From contig JACQYF010000069.1 of the NCBI GenBank assembly GCA_016208315.1, forward strand, positions 1-55,577: DNA of 55,577 bases, in the 5' to 3' direction. This document shows positions 9,801-17,295 of the stretch, in pieces. The first letter of the stretch is position 1; each line of letters opens with the position of its first letter. The translations under genes and the position numbers were made by a program. The notes below the pieces were generated by a model. It made no database searches, was not told the origin of the DNA, and saw nothing but the letters and a program-made list of their open reading frames with translations. Origin of the DNA: Chloroflexota bacterium (GTDB lineage Bacteria; Chloroflexota; Anaerolineae; UBA4142).

Positions 9801-10463
9801 CGTCGGCTCGATGGTCTCGGCGGCGATGCCGATGTGCGCGCGAATGATCGGCCGATTCTCGCGCTCGCGCACTTGCCGAATCCGCTCGACCAAATAGTCC
9901 GACCATTCCACGTGACTCTGTGCGATCTCGACCGGCTGCTGTTTGGCAAATCGTTCCAACTCTTCCATCGTCACGTAATCGTCGGCGATGACTTGGAAAA
10001 AGTGTTGGAACTCGGGCCGGTCCATATAGTCCTGGCTGACTTTTTCCAGATCGTAGTGGCGCTCTTCGGGCGGCGTAAAGGGATCGGGTTCGAGGGGGAC
10101 GCCCGTCATCGTGCGGACGAGATTCGCGGCGGGGCGCAAGCCGCCGAAGGAATAGCGGATGCCCGAGTCTCGCGGATGCAGCCCATAGCGCGTCGCGGTC
10201 TCGACAAATTCGGTAATCAGCTTGTCCACGTGCAAGTCGCCGAGACGCATCGAGACGCCGACAACCTCGGGCCGCGCTTCGCGAATCTTGTTGATGACTT
10301 CGGGAATCGGGACGGCGGGGCCGAGTTTCACGGAAATATAGCCCAAGCCCTGGTCCTGCATCCAATCGGCAAAACCTTCGACGCCCAGGTTGTGGACGCA
10401 CTTGCCGATCGCGCCGACCATGACGCGGCGTTTCTTGGGGCTGCTATCCGGGGTGGTGCTCAT
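6816..10463 (-). CDS. Cobalamin-binding / glutamate-mutase-E-like / MutL-type ATPase fusion protein
   Basis: This is a 1215-residue protein with three parts. Residues about 15-115 resemble a B12-binding module: KCVHNLGVEGF keeps the lower-ligand His (His 24) and the Gly of DxHxxG but has Cys for Asp, and SFGGLRPAAN supplies the later GG. Residues about 200-600 look like a TIM-barrel mutase domain related to the glutamate mutase E subunit. From about residue 696 the protein is MutL-like, with an ASKHA phosphate loop (VVDFGSTYTKVGLFD), ILMAGGTDEGG and LALDIGGATTDFF. MutL proteins are thought to protect or reactivate cobalamin mutases. The start has a GGGAGAAGT site. The reaction is unknown; an amino-acid aminomutase is my inference. 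Confidence 0.72.
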   Translation of the reverse strand: MSTTPDSSPKKRRVMVGAIGKCVHNLGVEGFADWMQDQGLGYISVKLGPAVPIPEVINKIREARPEVVGVSMRLGDLHVDKLITEFVETATRYGLHPRDSGIRYSFGGLRPAANLVRTMTGVPLEPDPFTPPEERHYDLEKVSQDYMDRPEFQHFFQVIADDYVTMEELERFAKQQPVEIAQSHVEWSDYLVERIRQVRERENRPIIRAHIGIAAETIEPTIAGIEKLADAGALEIVSLAPDQTSQELLAKFIRGEEDPDKYLAGQGGAPIRTIEDLRRLKAATQRGNYPMTRIYSGTDELLELAKLWQEHLNSCFPAVPIFFYNRMDGRGPISIHDSFREHYDVIRYWASVGKPCEINDPHQWGLRYASDDMQVTDHVLVGLMALKLGVTHYVMQMMFELPPEISALDDLAKMKASYELIEPLTRHYDFHIIKQTRSGLPSFPPDLHQAKGHLAFGIYTQLYLEPDILHVVTHSEAHHEAKAEDIIESCQITKQVCWDFAKGHVPDVWADPWVRRRIAELKRGAMYNVLHGALLGGYEGPVTVANFDEWAKEPSQDPDCNYETMLLSFANEDHYATATCGVISPDALELAMQIGLYQAPHLTVADKKYEMIGKVKIKVVDGACRAASWDGIPLKDELQRVDLVRQRFPWYFDKTISVAADENFITETEELEADADHEVTIRGKSIAQLKLQTKQALVVDFGSTYTKVGLFDAKSERFSLRYVPTTVDDIRVGLADGLGVLAACQERRNWKPLDEAMSRFDVRLPCSSAKGGLKMVTVALTEEESGFAADLAALTAGAKLLASYAGKLTPEQARAIYTDDQPEIILMAGGTDEGGDSETQLHNAHLLAESARLATYAQYGVPVIYAGNHDVREQIENIFHANKIDIRVTANVMPEVNRFQIEVVNETIRELFQTVIIRGKGFDVVEEYMDAPFIPTPRAAFRGINLLARGHGSEEGLGNILALDIGGATTDFFSNVHDNPLFVYEGPDHSKRVKRTILKTPNTPLAYRRVEGKYGLSYNAVNLKELERFKNGTMQHELSAFLSQHFPNQFAAGDGQFGQFVFSRNGHAGVDLDRYLSWITAHPHSVPQTALENTARSWLAREILATATRKHAGYVDETETYFLQHGVNFLNQPVTVLVIGGTVYHKCQEQAPGYLDDLALIAQGVLYNPDEPHVLRPNGPVLLDAQYLVSILGGLYGRVDPEQALRVMKRELVSL

Positions 10464-10483
10464 ACTTCTCCCTCAACTATAGG

Positions 10484-10688
10484 TTGGTAGTCAGCGACGG
10501 AGCGAAGCGGAGTCGCGTCTGTAGTGCTGCAGAACGCCACTCCGCAAACAACGCTCCGTGGCTCACTACGAACTCGCGCTTTTCATTTCGAGACAGCGCG
10601 TCCAGGATTCTTTTTTTCCGCGCTCGTCCGCGTTCATCCGCGTCCTATTATTATTGTTTGATTGTTGGTCTACTACATGATACATGGG
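10484..10688. repeat. Spacer with a third copy of the dispersed imperfect palindrome
   Basis: Between the RpiR gene and the mutase gene, bases 10484-10580 carry TAGTCAGCGACGGAGCG, GCGGAGTCGCG, CCACTCCGCA and CTCACTACGAAC. This matches the internal palindromes at 2575-2667 and 49325-49444. Bases about 10618-10650 hold a short GTCCGCG/ATCCGCG tandem. I see no gene here. Confidence 0.7.
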
Positions 10689-11549
10689 CTACTCGGTTGC
10701 CAACAGCTTGCCGGTGCGATACGCAGCATCTACTTCTTGCAAGGCGCGCGTCGTCTGCGCGGGACGCTCGAACGAGAGCGCGGCGATGAACGCGTTGATA
10801 AGCGCGACCGCGCCGGTTAGCGAGAGCGCGTGCGCCGCGCCATCCGTTGCAACCTGGAACGCGTAATCGGCGCGCTGGGCAAGCGGGGAAACGATGCTGT
10901 CCGTGATCGCGATGCGGGTCGCGCCGCGACTTGCCGCCTGCTCCATCGCGTGGATGGTTTCGGCGACATAGCGCCAGACGCTGATGCCGATAAAGACACT
11001 GGTCGGCTTCAGCCGAACGAGTTCCAGCGCGAGCGGGATGCCGCCGTCTAGCACCGCGCGCGCCTCCAAGCCCATCACCTTGAGCGAGTGCGCCAGATAA
11101 AGCGCAGTTCCCGCCGATGTGCCGCCGCCGACCACGAGAATATCGCTCGCCTTGCCAAGCGCGGCGACTGCCGCCCAAAAGCGTTCTTGATCCAACGACT
11201 CGCGCGTACGCGTGAGGTTTTGAATGTCCAGTCCAAAAACGCGCTCGGCGAGATGTTGTTTGTCAGGGATGCCGCGGCCTTGTTCGATTTGTTGGACCTT
11301 GTTGACGTAGGTGGGCAAACTCGCGCGCACGGCGTTTTGGAGTTCGGGATAGCCCTCGTAGCCGAGTATCTGGCAAAAGCGCACGACCGTTGCGGCGCTC
11401 ACGCCCACTTTGCCGCCCAATTCAGCCGCAGAGGCATAAGCGACAAACAAACCATTGTCGAGGATAAAGCGCGCCAGTTCTTTTTGAGAACGGCTCATAT
11501 CGGGGAAGAGCGAGGCGATCCGAGTATCGAGCAGAGTATCCTGGTCCAT
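10689..11549 (-). CDS. MurR/RpiR family transcriptional regulator (HTH plus SIS domain)
   Basis: This is a 286-residue regulator. The N-terminal helix-turn-helix includes SRSQKELARFILDN and VGVSAATVVRFCQILGYEGY, the classic RpiR signature. The C-terminal sugar-isomerase (SIS) domain has ILVVGGGTSAGTALYLAHSL and GATRIAITDS, which bind a phosphosugar or related effector. It is encoded upstream of the mutase and dehydrogenase genes on the same strand and probably controls them, the peptide transporter, or both. The start is uncertain between 11549 and 11561; no strong ribosome-binding site is seen for either. The TTG-initiated longer frame upstream is unlikely. Confidence 0.85.
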   Translation of the reverse strand: MDQDTLLDTRIASLFPDMSRSQKELARFILDNGLFVAYASAAELGGKVGVSAATVVRFCQILGYEGYPELQNAVRASLPTYVNKVQQIEQGRGIPDKQHLAERVFGLDIQNLTRTRESLDQERFWAAVAALGKASDILVVGGGTSAGTALYLAHSLKVMGLEARAVLDGGIPLALELVRLKPTSVFIGISVWRYVAETIHAMEQAASRGATRIAITDSIVSPLAQRADYAFQVATDGAAHALSLTGAVALINAFIAALSFERPAQTTRALQEVDAAYRTGKLLATE

Positions 11550-11716
11550 AGTTGGCAGCATATCGAAAAAATTCGCTGTCGGGATGAGGATCGAAGGGGT
11601 CTTACGGCGACGTGGAACCATTATAACATGAGATGCGCGAATATGCAATGTTTATTGCAAAGACTAGGATAGATGTAATGACTGTTTTACGGTCGGAAAG
11701 ACACGGGTCGCGCGAA

Positions 11717-11744
11717 AAGCGGACGAGTTGTCGCTCGTCCGCTT
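11717..11744 (-). terminator. Rho-independent terminator after the FmdE-like gene
   Basis: Inverted repeat AAGCGGACGAG / CTCGTCCGCTT with a 6-base loop; read on the minus strand it is followed by TTTT. It lies about 35 bases past the FmdE-like stop, so it should end the molybdoenzyme operon transcript. Confidence 0.8.
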
Positions 11745-11777
11745 GACTTCAGTTCCACCCGCCGATTTTCGGTATGT

Positions 11778-12398
11778 TCAGATCACAGGCACCAGATTGC
11801 AGACAACCGGACCGGCCCTCGCCGTCGTCTGATAGTACGCGCCATCGGCGCACGCGCGGCAGAGTGTATCTCCAACTCGCCGCACTTCTCGCTCGTTGAT
11901 AATGTCTTCGCCGCAGCACTCGCAGACCACACGCCGCCCGTGCCGGCTGATGATCGCGGCGAGCGAGACGTTAAGCGTCACGGGTTCCGCGGCGAGCAGC
12001 TCCTCGACGGGCATCACCTGGTAGGCGGCGAGCTGCGCGTGCCAGCGATCCGGCGCATCGGGGGCATGGTCCATTGCCCGCGTGCGCGCGGCCAGGTGTG
12101 GCATGATCCGAACGGCGCGCTCCGTCTGGGTATCCACAAACGTCGCCGCGGTCTTGCCATAGTCTATCACGCGCATTGTTCGGCTGCCGACCCAGCACCC
12201 GGTCGCCACGGCGAGCCCGTCCACCAAGCAGCCATCGCTTTCGACAAACGTGAATAGCCGTTTGTCTTTTTGAGCCGGGTCGAGATCCAAGAGGTCGGCG
12301 GCGTACAGACCGATCCGCACGCCAAGCACCTGGCGCGGGCAGAGCCGGTTGTGGTGATGAATCGCCGATTGCCACAGTAGGGTTTGCAGGTCTCGCAT
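11778..12398 (-). CDS. FmdE-family protein with C-terminal zinc ribbon
   Basis: This is a 206-residue FmdE-like protein. The N-terminal domain has SAIHHHNRLCPRQVLGVRIG and VESDGCLVDGLAVATGCWVG, the conserved His/Cys pattern of formylmethanofuran dehydrogenase subunit E-like proteins. The C-terminus has a four-Cys ribbon, CECCGEDI then LCRACADG. Such proteins occur in bacterial Mo/W-enzyme operons, where they are suspected of a role in cofactor or metal handling; the molecular function is not established. GGGAGG lies 5 bases before the ATG at 12398. It is the last gene of the frameshifted molybdoenzyme operon, after a TorD chaperone. Confidence 0.82.
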   Translation of the reverse strand: MRDLQTLLWQSAIHHHNRLCPRQVLGVRIGLYAADLLDLDPAQKDKRLFTFVESDGCLVDGLAVATGCWVGSRTMRVIDYGKTAATFVDTQTERAVRIMPHLAARTRAMDHAPDAPDRWHAQLAAYQVMPVEELLAAEPVTLNVSLAAIISRHGRRVVCECCGEDIINEREVRRVGDTLCRACADGAYYQTTARAGPVVCNLVPVI

Positions 12399-12413
12399 GG
12401 GTCCTCCCGGGGA

Positions 12414-12447
12414 AGACCTCACAGGTCTTGAGAGACCTGTGAGGTCT
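12414..12447. repeat. Palindromic repeat AGACCTCACAGGTCT, overlapping the TorD stop codon
   Basis: Two exact 15-base arms (12414-12428 and 12433-12447) flank TGAG. Each arm is itself nearly palindromic (AGACCT-CAC-AGGTCT). The TGA stop of the TorD gene at 12419-12421 is part of the repeat. Confidence 0.85.
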
Positions 12448-13072
12448 GGTATTCATCCTCGAGCACGCGTTCGGCAAGTTCAAGCGCGATAGTATAGCAG
12501 CCGCGATGGCCGCTCTCTAGCACGCGCTCGCGCAACTGACGGAGCCACTTTAGCAGATGTTGCGTGCAGAACTCGACTCTGAGTTCTGCGTATCTTACAG
12601 CATCGTCACCCACGGTCTCGGCTTCGCACGACCAGAGATGCGCTATGAACCGTAGTTCGTTCGCGATGTGGTCGGGCAACGCTTCGGTGGGGGACACGCC
12701 TACTCGGCGATAGCAGTCCCGCACTGCCAGCGTGGATTCGCCCATCAGCAAGCCCTTGATCGTGATGCTCGCTTCGCTCGGGTTCGAACCGGGCCGCAGC
12801 GCCGCGGGAACTTGCCAGCGATCGCGGAACACCGATTCGTACGGCGCGACGTAGCGCCGGCCCGGCACGACGAACAGCGCCATGTACTCCGCGTCGAGTT
12901 CGTCAAGTGAGCGGTGGTCATCCCAGGCGATGTCCAGCGCGGTCGCCATCTCGCGGACACTCTCGACGCTTGCTTCGCTCGGATGTGAGCTAAAGACCGC
13001 GGCGAGAAATCCGTAGATGTTCGCGCGGGCGCACGCGTCCTGGTTCGATAGTAAAGCGGTTTGCGTAATCAT
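12419..13072 (-). CDS. TorD/DmsD family molybdoenzyme maturation chaperone
   Basis: This is a 217-residue cytoplasmic chaperone of the TorD type, which binds the Tat signal and apo-form of a Mo-bisPGD enzyme and holds it until cofactor insertion. It shows the conserved acidic segment DELDAEYMALFVVPG, the VAPYESVFRD motif and the late ELRFIAHLWSCE helix. It starts with ATG at 13072, two bases after the stop of the ferredoxin subunit (a TTG at 13078 would overlap instead), so it is co-transcribed with the frameshifted catalytic subunit. A second TorD is at 23176-23754. Confidence 0.85.
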   Translation of the reverse strand: MITQTALLSNQDACARANIYGFLAAVFSSHPSEASVESVREMATALDIAWDDHRSLDELDAEYMALFVVPGRRYVAPYESVFRDRWQVPAALRPGSNPSEASITIKGLLMGESTLAVRDCYRRVGVSPTEALPDHIANELRFIAHLWSCEAETVGDDAVRYAELRVEFCTQHLLKWLRQLRERVLESGHRGCYTIALELAERVLEDEYQTSQVSQDL

Positions 13073-13074
13073 TG

Positions 13075-13698
13075 TCAACCGTGAAAGGGAACTGCGTCAG
13101 GGTAGCCATTCGTGGGGCCATCCGCGCCCTTTACGGGCTTGGGGCCCAGATTCTCGTACAAGACCCTGACCTTTCCGGCCATCGGCTTGGCATTGGGATG
13201 CTTGGCCTTGAGCGCCGCGTAGGTGCCCCACTCGCGGGTGATCGCGAGGCAGGTGACGACGCACGCGGGCGGCAGGCCCGCATCGACGCGGTGCATGCAA
13301 AAGTGACATTTCTCGGCCACACCCTTTTGACCCAGTTTGTTCACCTTGTCGGGGTTGAAGAACATTTGCTTAAAGCGACACTTGGGTAGACACTGCTTGC
13401 AGCCAGTGCATTTGCCGGCGTCCACGTAGAGGATGCCGTCGGCGCGTTGGATGATCGCGCGATAGCCGAGTTCGTCGCATTTCCTTTTGCACGGCGCGTC
13501 CACGCATTGCTGGCACATGAACGGCATCACCCGCACGTTCCCTGAAGCATACGTGCCGCCCTCGACCCCGTACACGCGGTTCCACAAGTTGCCGATCGTC
13601 ACGTTATTCTCTTGCTTGCACGCCAGCGAGCACGCGTTGCAGCCGATGCAGCGTTTCAGATCCACGTACATTGCCCATCCGGTAAGACTCTCTGCCAT
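13075..13698 (-). CDS. Four-cluster ferredoxin subunit of a molybdoenzyme (DmsB/PhsB type)
   Basis: This is a 207-residue electron-transfer subunit with four [4Fe-4S] cysteine groups: CIGCNACSLAC (near residue 17), CQQCVDAPCKRKC, CTGCKQCLPKC and CHFCMHRVDAGLPPACVVTC. It has no signal peptide, as expected for a subunit exported together with its Tat-bearing partner. It would carry electrons between the catalytic subunit encoded just upstream and a quinone-reactive membrane partner. No NrfD-type membrane subunit is in this operon, so it may share the one at 32174 or use another partner. Good GGAGG site before the ATG at 13698. Confidence 0.9.
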   Translation of the reverse strand: MAESLTGWAMYVDLKRCIGCNACSLACKQENNVTIGNLWNRVYGVEGGTYASGNVRVMPFMCQQCVDAPCKRKCDELGYRAIIQRADGILYVDAGKCTGCKQCLPKCRFKQMFFNPDKVNKLGQKGVAEKCHFCMHRVDAGLPPACVVTCLAITREWGTYAALKAKHPNAKPMAGKVRVLYENLGPKPVKGADGPTNGYPDAVPFHG

Positions 13699-13710
13699 GG
13701 CTTCCTCCTG

Positions 13711-15814
13711 TTATTTGTAGACCTTGACCGCGCCGTCTTTGTGGGCGGCCATCCCGGAAATCCGTTCGGCCTTGCCCGGCACGAATTGCGTGTCGCTCGT
13801 TCCTTTGCCCTTCGCAACGGGACCGAGCGCCGTGTGTCCGAAACCGTGCGTCATCCCGACCACGTCCGGGTGGATGCGCCGCGTGACGCGCACTTTGGCT
13901 TTCGCCGTCGCATATTGATTTTGGACATTCACGATGTCTCCGTCCCGAATGCCGAGCTGCCCGGCGCGGTCGGCATTCATCCACAACTCGTTCTCGCCGT
14001 GGAATTCCATCAGCCAGCGATTGTTCATCGTACGCGAGTGCGTGTGCAGCGATTCCTTCCAGTTGACGAGATAGAACGGATACGCCGACGACGGGCCGTC
14101 GGAAGTCGGCGCATAGTCCGGGAGAGGGTTCAGCCCTTTGGCCGCCATCTGCTGCGAATAGAACTCGAACTTTTTCGAGGGCGTCGCGAATCCGGTCGCC
14201 TGATACTTGTTATAGCGCGTGTCGCCGCCGATCCACGTTGCGCCCGGCAGCGCCTTGAGGTCGGCGAGACCGATGCCGACGCCTGCTTTCAGGGCATCGT
14301 CCATGAACTGTTCGTACGGCGCGTTGAATGGATAGACGTTATAGCCCATCTTGAGCGCGAGGTCCTTCACGAATTCGTATTCGAGCTTTTGGCCGAACAC
14401 CGGCGCGACGACCGGCTGGCGCAGCGACACGGCGGGGAACGTAACCCACTGCGGCAGCAGCTCATAGCGCTCCAGTGGGACGATACGGGACGCCGCTGAT
14501 CATCGCGTCGCGCGCCTCGACGTAGACGCCCGACGAGTGCGCGAACGGATACTTGGTGCCTTTGCCATCCACGCGCGGCGGCAGCGTTCCCGCAGGTGCT
14601 GGGACTTTGAAGCTCGGTCCCTTTCGGTCGGGCAGGATGAGGGTCCCCGGCGCATCCACTTGGCCGATCAGTCCCGCCAGCGCGGCAATCGCGCGACTGC
14701 CTTCCGCGCCGTTCATGTGATGCCCCGGCCCCGACCACGCGTCCACGACCGCGGGCTTGGTCGTCGCGAGTTCGCGCGCGACCGTCCGGATCGTGTCCGC
14801 CGCAATGCCGGTGATGGGCGCGGCCCATTCCGGAGTCTTGCTGGCGACGAGCGCCGAAAACTTGTCGAAACCGATCGTCCAGTTGGCGACAAAATTCGCG
14901 TCGTAGCGTTTTTCGGCGACGATGACGTTAGCCAGCGCGAGCGCGAGCGCGCCGTCCGTGCCCGGCTTGATCGGCAGCCAGCGACCACCGTAATCGAGCG
15001 CCTTGTCGGCCGTCTCGGATAGGCGCGGGTCAACGATCACGAGTTTCGCGCCCTTGGCCAATCCGTCGAGCAGGATGCGCGGCAGGTGCGCCCACTTCAT
15101 CGCGCCGAGCGGGTTCCAGCCGAAGATGAGCATGTACTTGGCGTTGCGCAGGTCCGCTAGGGGGCGACCGTTGCCCAACGTTTTCTCAAAACCGAACTTG
15201 CGCGCGACGTCGCACAGGTTCGAATGCTGCAGAAAGTTCGGCGTGCCGAAGACGTTACAGAGACTTTCCTGGATGGGGACCAAGGTGTTGTCTTCGGTAA
15301 ACCAGACGACTTTATCCGGTCCGCTGCTCGCTTTGATCGCCGCGAGTTTCGCCGCGATTTCCGTGACGGCTTGATCGTAGGTGATCTCTTGCCACTGTCC
15401 CGCGCCGCGCGCGCCCGTGCGCTTGAGCGGTTTTTTCACGCGGTCGGGATCGTAGAGTGACATCATGCTCGCATTCCCTTTCGGGCACATGCGCGCGCCG
15501 GACGACTTTAAACTGGCATAGTCCGTCGAAATGTTGGCGACGCCGATCGGGTTCGCCGCATTCGGCTCGATCTTGACGACGCGACCCCCGACGACGCGCG
15601 CGAGGATCCCGGTCGTGCCGCCGCACATGTTGCAAGCGGTCGGAATCAAGCCATCTTGAAACGCGAAATCGGCTGCGGGCAACAGTTGTGTTCCCGCGTC
15701 GTGACCGGCTTCCACCAGAAATCCAAAAGGATCGAGACTGGCCGCGCCGAGCGCGGCGGCCGCTGCGGCCGAGAGTTTCATAAACTCGCGCCGGCTGATT
15801 TTACTGGCTGCCAA
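13711..15814 (-). pseudogene. PhsA/PsrA-like molybdopterin oxidoreductase, interrupted by a frameshift
   Basis: About 700 residues of a Tat-exported Mo-bisPGD enzyme, read in two frames. The 5' part (15814-14462) has the Tat motif SRREFMKLS, the cluster region ACNMCGGTTGIL...MCPKG, and the probable Mo ligand Cys in HSNLCDVARK. It hits TGA just after YRPTGAL. One base fewer in the GGG at about 14477-14479 (plus strand) restores PLERYELLPQWVTF and continues to 13711, which ends with the molybdopterin-dinucleotide binding domain. The third cluster Cys of CxxCxxxC is Thr. The start is TTG at 15814, 6 bases after AGGAGG. It is either a decaying gene or a sequence error; the Cys loss favours real change. 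Confidence 0.82.
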
Positions 15815-16520
15815 AGGACACCTCCTGATGAGCTTTAAGACTTGCAATCCACAACGTGGGATTGCGGGAAGAGTGAATGGTACTCACATCGCTCGTGGTT
15901 CCTCCTTCGTGAAGGTTTAGAGTGTGCCAACTATAGCATGCCGGACGCGTTCCGCGGATACTGGAACGGCACGGCGCACTCGAAGGGTGTCCGCGGACGG
16001 GCGACCGAGGTCGCGGCAACGCGAACGCAAAGTCCACCTTCGTGGACTAGGAACCAGTCGCCAAAGGGCGACCTGGTGTCGTTGTTGCAGCGATTTCTAA
16101 TCGCCCGGTAGGTGTGACAAAGTAACGCGATCAATAGACCGGGCGGTTTCGGCGACGAATAAGCCCAGTCACGGATCCAATGCAGGGACACGGCAGCGTG
16201 TCGAAGGGATTTCTCCGCGAGAGGTAGAGACCGCGCGGAGGCGGTGAAGTGCAAGGGCAACACCCACGTTCGGGCGTTTCGGTCGAGTAGGAAAAATGTG
16301 GGGAATAATGGCGCCTACGTGTTGAGAAAAATCAAGCGATGATGACAACCTCAACTGAATTTGGCGTCTGAGGTTCGCACAAATGTGGCACTAACATATC
16401 ACAGAAACGCGGCGGCGTCAGTGGTACGCTGGTACAAGCGAGATGTAGGACAAAGACCTACAGGGGGGTTACTTTTTGTTGACGGCGGCATCGTCCTGAG
16501 GAATCGAAGGATGCCGCCAT
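15815..16520. other. Gene-free divergent spacer with small hairpins
   Basis: About 700 bases separate the divergent molybdoenzyme and ArsR-rhodanese operons. Open frames here lack family features and ribosome-binding sites. I see short hairpins: GCAATCC/GGATTGC at 15844-15865 in the leader of the molybdoenzyme gene, GTCCAC/GTGGAC near 16032, a stem around AGTCGCC/GGCGACCT near 16047, and TGTAGG/CCTACA at 16444-16462. The spacer must hold the minus-strand promoter, but no convincing -35/-10 pair stands out. It could be the remains of a lost gene. Confidence 0.5.
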
Positions 16521-16531
16521 TTGACAAAAAG
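16472..16531. promoter_or_regulatory. Long imperfect inverted repeat over the ArsR-rhodanese promoter
   Basis: CTTTTTGTTGACGGCGGCATC (16472-16492) is complementary, with a few differences, to 16510-16531 (starts GATGCCGCC, ends TTGACAAAAAG). The right arm contains the -35 hexamer of the promoter that follows, so a protein bound to this dyad would block RNA polymerase. An operator for the encoded ArsR-rhodanese repressor is the simplest reading. Confidence 0.6.
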
Positions 16532-16549
16532 CCCGATTCGGGGTAGTAT
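16521..16549 (+). promoter_or_regulatory. Sigma-70-type promoter of the sulfur operon
   Basis: TTGACA at 16521-16526 and TAGTAT at 16544-16549 are separated by exactly 17 bases. Transcription would start near 16556, giving a short leader before the ATG at 16583. Confidence 0.75.
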
Positions 16550-16582
16550 TCAAGAGAATTATTGAATAGCGAGGTCTGTCAG

Positions 16583-17266
16583 ATGTCCCCCATGAACAAG
16601 CCCAAACCGCCCGCCCACAAGCCGGCGCTCTATCGCTTGTTTGCCCGGATCAGCGCGGCGATGGCAAACCCGCACCGTTTGGAGCTGCTCGACCTGTTGA
16701 TTCAGGGTCCACATACGGTCGAAGAGTTGGCGCGCGAAGCGAACCTGACGATCGCGAATACTTCGCAGCACTTGCAGCGGCTCAAGCGCGCCCGCCTCGT
16801 GCTGGATGAGCGACAGGGTTTGTACATCCGTTACCGGATCGCCGATCCCCTCGTTACGCGTTTGTGGCTGGACATCCGCGCGGCGGCGACCCAACAATTG
16901 GGCGAAGTGAATGACACGCTCGATGCCTATCGGGATCGCCGCAAAGAGTTCACGCGTGTTTCGGTCGCGGAACTCCGCGCGCGGCTCGAACAAGGGCAAG
17001 TGGTTCTCTTGGACGTTCGACCGCGATCCGAGTACGCCGCGGGACATTTGCCCGAGGCCGTCTCTATCCCTCTCGACGAACTCGACCGGCGCGTGAGCGA
17101 ACTGCCCCGCCGCCGGACGATCGTGGCCTACTGCCGCGGCCCCTATTGCGTACTGGCCGACGAAGCCGCGCGGAAGCTGACGCGTAACGGCCTGCGTGTC
17201 CTGCGTCTGGAAGAGGGAGTCTTGGAATGGCAGCAGGCCGGCTATCCGCTCGCCGCGGCGGAGTAG
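16583..17266 (+). CDS. ArsR-family repressor fused to a rhodanese domain
   Basis: This is a 227-residue fusion. Residues about 12-95 form an ArsR winged helix (ISAAMANPHRLELLDLLIQG, then NLTIANTSQHLQRLKRARLV). Residues about 120-220 form a rhodanese domain with the active loop CRGPYC (first Cys is the persulfide-bearing nucleophile), preceded by VVLLDVRPRSEYAAGHLPEA. Such fusions are thought to sense sulfane sulfur through the rhodanese Cys. It heads a plus-strand operon with sulfur genes and has its own promoter and dyad. ATG 16583 has GAGG 8 bases upstream; the TTG at 16562 is too close to the predicted transcript start. Confidence 0.9.
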   Translation: MSPMNKPKPPAHKPALYRLFARISAAMANPHRLELLDLLIQGPHTVEELAREANLTIANTSQHLQRLKRARLVLDERQGLYIRYRIADPLVTRLWLDIRAAATQQLGEVNDTLDAYRDRRKEFTRVSVAELRARLEQGQVVLLDVRPRSEYAAGHLPEAVSIPLDELDRRVSELPRRRTIVAYCRGPYCVLADEAARKLTRNGLRVLRLEEGVLEWQQAGYPLAAAE

Positions 17267-17295
17267 CAACGAGCAAGACTCGGCGGGAGGATTCG

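Noticed and set aside
8433..10490. 685-codon plus-strand open frame opposite the mutase gene
   Set aside because: It is the antisense shadow of a well-supported gene; GC-rich codon use keeps the opposite frame open. No ribosome-binding site or family motif is present.
14462..14490. Programmed ribosomal frameshift in the PhsA-like gene
   Set aside because: No slippery heptamer or clear downstream structure is seen, and the missing cluster Cys makes decay or sequence error more likely.
15842..16354. Short open frames in the divergent spacer
   Set aside because: They overlap each other on both strands, lack ribosome-binding sites and show no recognisable motif.
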